This document shows positions 1 through 7,299 of a DNA stretch of 33,399 nucleotides, piece by piece. The DNA lies in the NCBI GenBank assembly GCA_913045265.1, contig CAJWQX010000038.1, positions 1-33,399 of the forward strand, given 5' to 3'. A program made the translations under genes and the position numbers. Below the pieces are notes generated by a model. The model had not been told where the DNA came from. It saw only the letters and a program-made list of their open reading frames with translations, and made no database searches. This stretch comes from UBA11889 sp002313255 (GTDB lineage Bacteria > Pseudomonadota > Gammaproteobacteria > Pseudomonadales > Azotimanducaceae). Position 1 is the first letter of the stretch. Each line of letters opens with the position of its first letter.

Positions 1-471
1 CCTTTCATCTACCCATCGTGCATCTGGAAGATTGCCCAGACTTTCTCATTGGCAAAAAAAGTGAACAAGAGGCCACGGTTCGGTTCGTCCGCACTCGGTC
101 AGAGCAATGTGCCCTTCTGTTGTGTCATTGTCCGTAAAGCATTCGGCGTTGCCGGCGGCGCAAATCACAAGCCCGGCGCGCACCATATTCGCGTCGCCTG
201 GCCTTCGGGCGATTGGGGTTCCTTGCCCATTGAAGGAGGGATTGAGGTAGCCTACAAAGCGGAATTAGCCTCGGCAACCGACTATGACGCTCACCTCGCG
301 AAGATACGGGACCGTCTCAACCGCTTCCGCTCCCCGTTTCGCAGCGCCGAGTACTTTGAGATCGAAGAGATCATCGACCCTCGAGATACTCGTCCGGTCC
401 TTTGTCGGTGGGCACATCTCGCAAGAAAAGCGAGTCGCACTGAAAGTCCAACTTTTACTTACCGACCGTGA
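1..471 (+). CDS. Acyl-CoA carboxylase carboxyltransferase (beta) subunit, 3' fragment with frameshift
   Basis: This is the C-terminal part of a biotin-dependent acyl-CoA carboxylase carboxyltransferase (propionyl-/acetyl-CoA carboxylase beta family), which moves carboxyl from carboxybiotin to an acyl-CoA. Seen: a VPFCCVIVRKAFGVAGGAN-like carboxyltransferase core, then a WPSGDWGSLPIEGG segment and an EEIIDPRDTRPVLC motif typical of the family's C-terminus. The gene enters from the left edge, so the N-terminal domain is missing. From base 3 to about 86 the family-like sequence (HLEDCPDFLIGKK, then EQEATVRF) is in frame 3. From about base 88 to the TGA at 469-471 it continues in frame 1. One surplus or two missing bases near 87 explain this, either a sequencing error or a real lesion. 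A TTG at 49 opens frame 1 but is not a believable start. The natural acyl-CoA substrate cannot be read from this fragment. Confidence 0.85.
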   Translation, partial: PFIYPSCIWKIAQTFSLAKKVNKRPRFGSSALGQSNVPFCCVIVRKAFGVAGGANHKPGAHHIRVAWPSGDWGSLPIEGGIEVAYKAELASATDYDAHLAKIRDRLNRFRSPFRSAEYFEIEEIIDPRDTRPVLCRWAHLARKASRTESPTFTYRP

Positions 472-554
472 CCGTCGACATAATCTTTAACTTTATCAAT
501 AAATTGCGTGCCGACCAGAGTGGTGAACTTCTGTTCTCCATCCACCTGCGACAA

Positions 555-1208
555 CTATTCTGTTTCCGCTAGGCGTTTCTTTGCTCGGTCAATAAACTGG
601 ATCATCACATCCGGCGTCTGGGCGCCCGGTAATAGAAATGCGCCCCCCAACCGGTAGCAAGGAACTCCGGCAACGCCGACGTCAAAGGCACCGGCGATAT
701 CCCTCAGGGTCGCTTCAATACCTGCGTCGCCGTATAGAAACTCCCGCACGGCACCGCCATTCATACCAACCGTGGCGCCGCAATCGGCAAGGGTGTCGAT
801 AGCGCCGACGTCTGATCCGTCGCAAAAATAGGTATGGAACAACCTTTCTGCGAGCTCGTGCTGGCAACCCATTTCTCCCGCCATTGCCAGTAGCCGATGT
901 GCTGACAGAGTATTGGGGACTCGATCTATCGAGGCATAATTAAAAGCAATGTCGACCTCGTCGGCTTCTATCCGAATACGTTCAGGCGTTCGAGTACCAT
1001 CCGCGGATTCGCCATAACGAGCCCGCGAGAATTCCGAGCGGGCCACCCCACCCGCCGGGAGATTCGGATAAAGCTGATACGGTTTCCATTCAAGCTCGAT
1101 CTCCCCCATGTCACTGTCTTCGAGCACCGAGTCCAGTCTCCGCTTACCGATGAAACACCAAGGACAAATCACGTCAGAAAATATTTCAATCTTCAAAAGG
1201 CTAGCCAA
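555..1208 (-). CDS. DsbA/FrnE-family thiol oxidoreductase
   Basis: A 217-residue thioredoxin-fold protein of the DsbA/FrnE family. Seen: a redox motif C15-P-W-C18 at the end of the first beta strand (EIFSDVICPWC), and a cis-proline region GVAGVPCY with Pro183 that packs against the active site. The long helical insertion between them is typical of DsbA-like proteins. No signal peptide is visible, so it is probably cytosolic, as FrnE-like members are. The start is weakly defined: TTG at 1208 is the first possible start, and another TTG at 1196 would give a more typical short N-terminus (KIEIFSDV). Neither has a clear ribosome site. It converges with the carboxyltransferase gene (83-base gap) and diverges from the VOC gene (44 bases). 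FrnE-like proteins can act as disulfide isomerases, and related folds are 2-hydroxychromene-2-carboxylate isomerases. The intact CPWC favours redox activity. The substrate is unknown. Confidence 0.9.
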   Translation of the reverse strand: MASLLKIEIFSDVICPWCFIGKRRLDSVLEDSDMGEIELEWKPYQLYPNLPAGGVARSEFSRARYGESADGTRTPERIRIEADEVDIAFNYASIDRVPNTLSAHRLLAMAGEMGCQHELAERLFHTYFCDGSDVGAIDTLADCGATVGMNGGAVREFLYGDAGIEATLRDIAGAFDVGVAGVPCYRLGGAFLLPGAQTPDVMIQFIDRAKKRLAETE

Positions 1209-1252
1209 GTCGCATTTGAAGCTCGATCATAGGCCCAAGGGGGGATGCATCC

Positions 1253-2029
1253 ATGTCCATTCAACTACGCCAAATTTGTCTTGTCGCAAGGGAACTTGAT
1301 CCTGTGATCGATGATCTGACGGACGTTCTAGGCATCAATGCCTGCTTTATCGACCCGGGCGTCGGCGCATTTGGTCTTGAAAATACGCTGATGTGCGTCG
1401 GCCGTAATTTCCTCGAGGTCGTCGCGCCTGTCAAAGAAGGAACAGCCGGTGGTCGATACCTAGATCGGCGTGGGGGTGATGGTGGGTATATGGTCATCTG
1501 TCAGGCGGACAACAAAGTGACCCAGCAAGCGGTACGGCAAAGAGCACTCGACAATGGGATTCGAATCGCACATGAAAGTCATCGCGACACCTGGAATATA
1601 TGCCAGATTCACCCGGGCGATATGCGAGCCGCCTTCTTTGAGATCGACTGGGACCAACAGGCCGACTTCAATGGCAACTGGCAACCATCCGGAGGCCTGC
1701 AGTGGGAGGACAAGGTCGACCAGTCCGTGACGGTGGATTACCACGGCGTTGAACTTCAGGGGCTTGATCCCGTCGAATTGGCGGACCTGTGGGGCAAGGT
1801 TTCTGGCCTACCCGTCGATCGAAACGGCAGCGAACTTTCGATCCGCTTAAACAACATCACACTGCGATTTGTCGAAGCGACCGACGGCCGGGGTCCAGGC
1901 CTTTCTGGATTGGACATCACCGTCGCTAATAGGGATCAAATCCTCGATCGGGCACGACGACGTGGTGCCTACGTGTCTGACGACGAGGTGCTACTCTGTG
2001 GTACTCGGTTCTACCTCCACCAAGCCTGA
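1253..2029 (+). CDS. VOC-family (glyoxalase-like fold) protein
   Basis: A 258-residue protein with two vicinal-oxygen-chelate repeats. The first begins at residues 3-10 (IQLRQICLVA), with a FLEVVAP strand near residue 60. The second begins near residue 160 (VDYHGVELQG) and ends with the C-terminal RFYLHQ strand. VOC proteins include glyoxalases, extradiol dioxygenases and antibiotic-binding proteins. A metal-ligand set diagnostic of one enzyme is not obvious, so only the fold is called. The ATG at 1253 follows a strong purine-rich ribosome site (AAGGGGGG, 1238-1245), which fixes the start. The 3' end overlaps the oppositely oriented peptide transporter gene by 39 bases. It may share a promoter region with the divergent DsbA-like gene. 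Its substrate is not known. Confidence 0.8.
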   Translation: MSIQLRQICLVARELDPVIDDLTDVLGINACFIDPGVGAFGLENTLMCVGRNFLEVVAPVKEGTAGGRYLDRRGGDGGYMVICQADNKVTQQAVRQRALDNGIRIAHESHRDTWNICQIHPGDMRAAFFEIDWDQQADFNGNWQPSGGLQWEDKVDQSVTVDYHGVELQGLDPVELADLWGKVSGLPVDRNGSELSIRLNNITLRFVEATDGRGPGLSGLDITVANRDQILDRARRRGAYVSDDEVLLCGTRFYLHQA

Positions 2030-3565
2030 CTCAGACTCGTGCATGAAGCGCCGCACCAGGGGCGCGGACGCCATAATGACAACACCTAGAGCGATACCAA
2101 CATAAGCGAGCAAACGAAACGTATCTGTATAGACGGGTAACGATGAAACCGCGTCGATGGAGCCGTCAGGCATCACATCCACTGCCGCCATACCGGCAAT
2201 CACGCCGGCTAAGTAATGGGCTCCGGCGGATGACAAAAACCAAACGCCCATCATCAGCCCCACGATTTTCGGCACCGAAAGTCGGGTCACCATGGACAAT
2301 CCCACTGGCGATAAACAAAGCTCTCCGGTTGTGTGCAACAGGTAAGCGAGCACGAGCCAAATCACCGCCACTTGACCCGCCGCATTGGCGAAACCGGCCC
2401 CATAGACCAGAACGGCAAACCCCAACCCTGCTTGCAAAACGCCTAGTCCAAATTTCATCGGTGTCGATGGCTCCCAGCCCCGCCGACCCAAGAGTTCCCA
2501 CCCAATAAAGAACAACGGTGCAAGCAATATAATGAACAGCGGGTTTAAAAATCCCATTTGCGAAGCTTGCATCTCGAAACCCAAAACGTTCTTAACGACA
2601 TTGCGGTCGGTAAACAGCGTCAAGCTCGTACCCGCCTGTTCAAAGAATGTCCAAAATATAACGGAGACGAAGGTCAAGAAAACAACGACCATCAAACGCT
2701 GCCGCTCGATTCGAGAACAATTCAACACCGCATAACCGACAACGCCCAGCACGGCTCCAACCGAAGCAATACCAAGCAGTGCGCCAACGACTTCGCGGGA
2801 CTGCATAAGTCCCCATGCAAATACGACGACGACGATGCCAGCCGAATAGATAATCGTTTCCCGTCGCACCCCCATGAAGCGACTGGTAAGCACCAGCGGA
2901 CGGGCTGGAGCTCCGACACCACCAAGCCAGCGCTGGCCCCTTACGAACGTGACAAGACCAACAAGCATTCCAATTCCCGCCAATCCGAAACCATAGGACC
3001 AGCCATAATCCTCATGCTGCCCAAGCCAACCGCATAGGAGCATTGCCGACAATGCACCGAGGTTGATGCCCATGTAAAAGAGCGTAAATCCTTGATCCCG
3101 ACGCCGTTCATTCTGCTGGTATAGCTCGCCGACGATGTTCGAGATCGATGGTTTGAGAAACCCGACCCCCACAATGATGAACGCGAGAGCTAAATACATC
3201 GCCGCCAGGGCCCATTCATCCCGTACAACCGCACCATCAACTACGTCAGCTGGTGCCCCCTCAAAGGCCATCAAGAAATGGCCACATACAAGCAGTCCTG
3301 CGCCATATATCACCGACTTGCGAAATCCCAGGTATCGATCTGCGATCAAGCCGCCCAACAGCGGCATGAGGTAAACCAAAGAACCATAAGAGGCATAGAT
3401 CGTTGCCGCGACCCCATCTTCAAACAAGAAGTGCTGCGTGAGATAAAGAACCAACAAGGCACGCATGCCGTAGAAGCTGAAGCGTTCCCACATTTCCGCG
3501 AAAAAAAGGACGACCAGCCCACGCGGATGACCCAGGAAAGTCGTACTGTCCGTCTCCGCTTCCAT
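1991..3565 (-). CDS. POT/PTR2-family proton-dependent oligopeptide transporter
   Basis: An inner-membrane proton-coupled di-/tripeptide symporter of the POT (PTR2) branch of the major facilitator superfamily. Seen: the family motif FFAEMWERFSFYG in the first membrane helix, containing the E-x-x-E-R triad used for proton coupling. The motifs LLGGLIADRYLG and FTLFYMGINLGAL follow, with about a dozen or more hydrophobic segments to the C-terminus. I start it at the ATG at 3565 (524 residues, normal for the family). In-frame starts up to 3652 would add 29 residues unlike the family and would run through the divergent gene's ribosome site. It is head-to-head with the MlrC-like peptidase gene across 57 bases, so the two may be co-regulated. 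Its last 39 bases overlap the VOC gene tail to tail. Confidence 0.93.
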   Translation of the reverse strand: MEAETDSTTFLGHPRGLVVLFFAEMWERFSFYGMRALLVLYLTQHFLFEDGVAATIYASYGSLVYLMPLLGGLIADRYLGFRKSVIYGAGLLVCGHFLMAFEGAPADVVDGAVVRDEWALAAMYLALAFIIVGVGFLKPSISNIVGELYQQNERRRDQGFTLFYMGINLGALSAMLLCGWLGQHEDYGWSYGFGLAGIGMLVGLVTFVRGQRWLGGVGAPARPLVLTSRFMGVRRETIIYSAGIVVVVFAWGLMQSREVVGALLGIASVGAVLGVVGYAVLNCSRIERQRLMVVVFLTFVSVIFWTFFEQAGTSLTLFTDRNVVKNVLGFEMQASQMGFLNPLFIILLAPLFFIGWELLGRRGWEPSTPMKFGLGVLQAGLGFAVLVYGAGFANAAGQVAVIWLVLAYLLHTTGELCLSPVGLSMVTRLSVPKIVGLMMGVWFLSSAGAHYLAGVIAGMAAVDVMPDGSIDAVSSLPVYTDTFRLLAYVGIALGVVIMASAPLVRRFMHESESGLVEVEPSTTE

Positions 3566-3622
3566 GCAGTCGAGCCTACCATAGCGTACATTATCGACTC
3601 GTCCGTTAGCCGGGAGGACGCC

Positions 3623-5125
3623 ATGCGAATTGTCATTGCCCAGATGAGTCACGAGACCAATACCTTCTCTCCTGTCATTACGGACTTGGCAAGATTTTCA
3701 GGTGACCGCGAGCTACCGCTTCAAGGCAACGACGCCATCAATATTTATCGAGATACAGCGAGTTGCATCGGCGGTTACCTCGCCGTTAGCGAAAAGCTCG
3801 ACGTCGACATCCACCTTCCGATCGCAGCCGGCGCCGCACCTTCAGGACCCGTTGAGGACGATGCCTACGAGTACATCACAGCGGAAATACTGGGGGCGCT
3901 GGACGACTGTGACGCTTTGATGTTGGACCTACATGGAGCGATGGTCACCCGTACCCATGAAGACGGCGAGGGCGAGCTATTGCGGCGGATCCGTGCAATC
4001 GCGCCCGATCTCCCCATCGCCGTTTCTCTAGACATGCATGCCAATATTTTTCCAGATATCGTCAACTTAGCGACAGTCCTTACTGGCTACCACACCTATC
4101 CGCATGTCGACATGTTCGAGACCGCCGAGCGTGCCGCTCGTGTACTAATCGCCGCGGTCGAGCATCAGATACGTCCCGTCATGGCGTGGGGCAACAATCC
4201 CATGCTGCCGCACGTCATGCGTCAAGGAACCGACGATTTCCCCAATCGAGAACTGCAGCGACGCGCTCAGGAAATGGAGGCCGATGGTGCACTCGCGGTT
4301 AGCCTCTTCACCGGTTTCCCGCATGCCGATATTCCGCAAGCGGGTCTGTCTGTTGTGGTCGCGACCGACGATGACTTGCAACTTGCCGAACGACTCCGCG
4401 ACGAGTTATTGGACCAAGCTTGGAACGAACGGTCCGCGTTCGTTTATGAGGTCGAGCCCTTAGATTCGTCCGTCGCTAAGGCCAAAGACCTCGGTAGCCA
4501 CGACCAAGCCGATGGACCGATCATTTTGCTTGATCATTACGACAACACAGCTTCAGGCGGGACCATGGACACAACTGACGTACTCAAGGAAGTCTTACGT
4601 CAAGAACTTGAAGACGTGGCCGTGTGCGCTATTTACGACCCAGAAGCCGTTGACGCCATGGTTGCTGCAGGCGTGGGGAATACCGTGACACTATCCTTAG
4701 GTGGCAAATTGCCCATGCCTGCCTTGTCGAGAATTAGCAAACCAGTGGAAATCCAGGGCCGCGTACGTCTGATTTCCGATGGCCGCTTCCCGACGACAAT
4801 CGCGATGGGACGAGGATTGACGACCAATATGGGCAAGACAGCCGTGTTATCAACTGGAAGCGTCGATATCATGGTTGTTTCGCGTCATTTTGAACCTGTG
4901 GATCCGGGATGTTTTCGATGCGTCGGCATCGAACCTTCTCAGCGACGGTTTCTATTACTCAAAAGTCGCATTCACTACCGCGTCGGCTTTCGTGACATCG
5001 CACGTGAAATCGTCGAGTGCGCGGGGTTGGGGGTTTGCACGTCCGATTACTCCGAAATTAATTTTGAACACGTACGGCGGCCTATCTACCCCCTTGATGG
5101 ACTCAACACGCGTAACAGTCCCTGA
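3623..5125 (+). CDS. M81-family metallopeptidase, MlrC (microcystinase C)-like
   Basis: A 500-residue protein of the MlrC/DUF1485 family (peptidase family M81), zinc-dependent hydrolases named after the enzyme that finishes degradation of linearised microcystin. Seen: N-terminal QMSHETNTFSP (residues 7-17), LDLHGAM (101-107), DMHAN (137-141) and TGYHTYPHVD (154-163), which hold the likely metal ligands. A second domain carries DHYDNTASGGTMD and ends with the family-typical RRPIYPLDG. The ATG at 3623 is preceded by GGGAGG at 3612-3617. The frame stays open far upstream, but that stretch is antisense to the transporter gene. It is divergent from a POT peptide transporter and convergent, with a 3-base gap, with a PLP enzyme. 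The M81 family is widespread in proteobacteria that do not degrade microcystin, so the substrate is probably some other peptide or amide. Confidence 0.92.
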   Translation: MRIVIAQMSHETNTFSPVITDLARFSGDRELPLQGNDAINIYRDTASCIGGYLAVSEKLDVDIHLPIAAGAAPSGPVEDDAYEYITAEILGALDDCDALMLDLHGAMVTRTHEDGEGELLRRIRAIAPDLPIAVSLDMHANIFPDIVNLATVLTGYHTYPHVDMFETAERAARVLIAAVEHQIRPVMAWGNNPMLPHVMRQGTDDFPNRELQRRAQEMEADGALAVSLFTGFPHADIPQAGLSVVVATDDDLQLAERLRDELLDQAWNERSAFVYEVEPLDSSVAKAKDLGSHDQADGPIILLDHYDNTASGGTMDTTDVLKEVLRQELEDVAVCAIYDPEAVDAMVAAGVGNTVTLSLGGKLPMPALSRISKPVEIQGRVRLISDGRFPTTIAMGRGLTTNMGKTAVLSTGSVDIMVVSRHFEPVDPGCFRCVGIEPSQRRFLLLKSRIHYRVGFRDIAREIVECAGLGVCTSDYSEINFEHVRRPIYPLDGLNTRNSP

Positions 5126-5128
5126 AAC

Positions 5129-6067
5129 TCAACATCGTCCCGATTGGAGTCCGGGCGGCGATACATTGCCACCACTTAAAATGATGCCCGCGCGCGCAGC
5201 CACGCGTTTCGGATCGCGCAGCATCGCTGCCAAGCAGACGGCCGCTGACGGTTCAACAACAATTTTTAGTCGATTCCAGATCAACCTCATCGCAGCAAGA
5301 GTGGCTTCGTCGTCTACCAACACAACGGCTACCTTATTGTGTCTCAGAATTTCGAAATTAAGCTGCCCAAGTGCCGTCCTCAACCCATCTGCCACGGTGC
5401 TAGGAGGCATCGCCGATTGGAGGCGGCCCGTTCTTAACGAATCGTGTGCGTCCCGCGCCAACTCAGGTTCGGCACAAATCACGTCAATTTGACCGTTTGC
5501 AACAATGGTTGTTCCAGCCGCGAGACCTCCACCTCCGACGGGTATCCACAATTGATGAAGACTGCCAACTTCTTCGAGCAACTCTAGCGCTGCCGTACCT
5601 TGGCCAGCAATGATCTCCGGGTGGTCGTACGGGGGGACAAACACTGCCTCGGGGTGTGATGTCATCACCTGTGCCAAAACAACTTCGCGATCCTCCAAAT
5701 TTTCCCCGCAGTCAACGATCTCGGCGCCGAGTCGCTCAATCGCTTGCCGTTTCTCCGGCCGAGCTCCCTTCGGAACAATGACCATGGCCGTTTTATCGCA
5801 CTCCTTTGCCGCCAACGCCAAGGCAGCGCCGTGGTTGCCGGACGAGTGCGTAACCACGATCGAGACGTGCTGTGGCAGCTGCAAGATCGCATTCATTGCG
5901 CCACGGAATTTGAACGAACCAGTGCGCTGGAAATTCTCACATTTGAAGAACAATTCCGCGCCGACGGCTTCGTTCAACGAATTCGACGTCATCACTGAGG
6001 TTCGTTGAATATGCCCTGCGAGCCGCTGGGACGCCGCCTCGACGTCAGCTAGATCAGGCAGGTTCAC
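5129..6067 (-). CDS. PLP-dependent threonine/serine dehydratase (serine racemase-like)
   Basis: A 312-residue fold-type II PLP enzyme that probably deaminates L-serine/L-threonine (or a hydroxy amino acid) to a 2-oxo acid, or racemises serine. Seen: the cofactor lysine K53 in TGSFKFRGA, the substrate loop SSGNHG (75-80), the phosphate-binding glycine loop VGGGG (177-181) and the SGGN near residue 298 that contacts the pyridine ring. It is the short form, lacking the C-terminal ACT-like regulatory domain of biosynthetic IlvA. Catabolic TdcB, serine racemase and hydroxyaspartate dehydratase share this build. The start is GTG at 6065-6067, which overlaps the stop of the CoA-transferase gene (GTGA), so translation is likely coupled. 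The pairing hints at catabolism of an amino-acid-derived compound, but nothing in the sequence fixes the substrate. Confidence 0.92.
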   Translation of the reverse strand: MNLPDLADVEAASQRLAGHIQRTSVMTSNSLNEAVGAELFFKCENFQRTGSFKFRGAMNAILQLPQHVSIVVTHSSGNHGAALALAAKECDKTAMVIVPKGARPEKRQAIERLGAEIVDCGENLEDREVVLAQVMTSHPEAVFVPPYDHPEIIAGQGTAALELLEEVGSLHQLWIPVGGGGLAAGTTIVANGQIDVICAEPELARDAHDSLRTGRLQSAMPPSTVADGLRTALGQLNFEILRHNKVAVVLVDDEATLAAMRLIWNRLKIVVEPSAAVCLAAMLRDPKRVAARAGIILSGGNVSPPGLQSGRC

Positions 6068-7248
6068 ACTACCCCATCGTGTATAAGACCTTGCAACGTC
6101 TCGTCAGAAATTTCGAGAAGATCACAGTAGATCTCTACGTTATGCGCGCCAAGTTCAGGGCCCGGCCACCTAATTTTTCCTTGGGACCGGGAAAGTTTCG
6201 GGAAAATATTCTGCATTTTAAGGTTCTTAAAGACTGGATGGTCCACGTCGACGATTGATTCTCGGGCTTGAAAATGGGGGTCTTCGAGCATTTCGGGCGC
6301 GCGATAGATTCGACCCGCCGGGACACCATGGGCTTCGAGCTGCTGGAGCAGCACATCAGCATCAAGCGTAACGGTCCAACGCCCGATCAGAGCATCGAGT
6401 TCCTCTTGGTGCTCGCCACGCGAAACGTGATCCGCGTAACTGGGATGCTCGGCTAACGACGGATCGCCCATAGCTTCCGCAAGTCGTGTAAACACAGAAT
6501 CTTGATTGGCTCCCATCACGATGGAGTCGCCATCGGCTGTGGGATAGACATTGGACGGAGCGGTTTTCGGTAATATGGCGCCACTCCTTTCTCGAATCTC
6601 ACCCCCTTCCGTATATTCAGGGACGGTTGATTCCATCACCGCTAATACGGCTTCGTATATCGCGGAATCAACTACTTGGCCGTGCCCGGTTCGATCTCTT
6701 TCATGCAACGCGGCAAGCGCACCGACGCACGCAAATGTTGCCGCCAGAGAGTCTCCGATCGATAGGCCGACACGGCTTGGCGGACGATCCGAATCACCCG
6801 AGAGGTAGCGAATACCCCCCATGGCCTCACCGATGGATCCGTACCCTGCCCTCGATGAGTACGGTCCCGATTGACCAAACCCCGAAACCCGAACCATGAC
6901 GAGCCCGGGATTAATGGCAGACAAGACTTCATAGTCGAGTCCCCATTTCTCCATCGTGCCGGGACGAAAGTTCTCAATTAGGACGTCTGAATCCTGGAGC
7001 AGTCGCTTCAGCAGCTCCTGTCCTGCCCGAACCCGGAGATTCAGAGTGATGCAGCGCTTGTTTCGAGCGATCACCGGCCACCAGACCGGGAGTCCCCTGC
7101 CCCATGAACGCATGGGATCGCCGATACCCGGTGGCTCGATCTTAATGACGTCGGCACCCATATCACCAAACAATTGACCACAGAACGGCCCTGCAATCAG
7201 CGTGCCGAGTTCAAGTACCCGCAGGTGTGTCAGTGGACCGTCCGCCAT
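6064..7248 (-). CDS. Class III CoA-transferase (CaiB/BaiF family)
   Basis: A cytosolic family III CoA-transferase moving CoA between carboxylic acids (formyl-, carnitinyl-, succinyl- and similar). Seen: an N-terminal HLRVLELGTLIAGPFCG, then GADVIKIEPPGIGDPMR and NKRCITLNL. The nucleophilic aspartate lies in SIGDSLA (D166 counting from the chosen start), with a GHGQVVD segment after it. I use the ATG at 7248 (394 residues) because AGGA lies 10 bases upstream and the protein then starts in family-like manner. An ATG at 7269 would add seven residues. It lies 51 bases downstream of glnS on the same strand and is coupled by a 4-base overlap to the dehydratase gene. The substrate is not predictable from sequence alone in this family. 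Confidence 0.93.
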   Translation of the reverse strand: MADGPLTHLRVLELGTLIAGPFCGQLFGDMGADVIKIEPPGIGDPMRSWGRGLPVWWPVIARNKRCITLNLRVRAGQELLKRLLQDSDVLIENFRPGTMEKWGLDYEVLSAINPGLVMVRVSGFGQSGPYSSRAGYGSIGEAMGGIRYLSGDSDRPPSRVGLSIGDSLAATFACVGALAALHERDRTGHGQVVDSAIYEAVLAVMESTVPEYTEGGEIRERSGAILPKTAPSNVYPTADGDSIVMGANQDSVFTRLAEAMGDPSLAEHPSYADHVSRGEHQEELDALIGRWTVTLDADVLLQQLEAHGVPAGRIYRAPEMLEDPHFQARESIVDVDHPVFKNLKMQNIFPKLSRSQGKIRWPGPELGAHNVEIYCDLLEISDETLQGLIHDGVV

Positions 7249-7299
7249 GCTAACGACATCCTCGTGCATCTCGTTTTGTTTGATGGCAGATCCAAGGGT

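Noticed and set aside
3278..3622. Long in-frame extension upstream of the MlrC-like gene, adding 115 codons
   Set aside because: It is antisense to the conserved start of the POT transporter, does not resemble the family, and the ATG at 3623 has a good ribosome site and the expected N-terminus.
4875..5492. Open frame of 205 codons on the plus strand bridging the peptidase and dehydratase genes
   Set aside because: It is out of frame with one conserved gene and antisense to the other, and has no recognisable motif.
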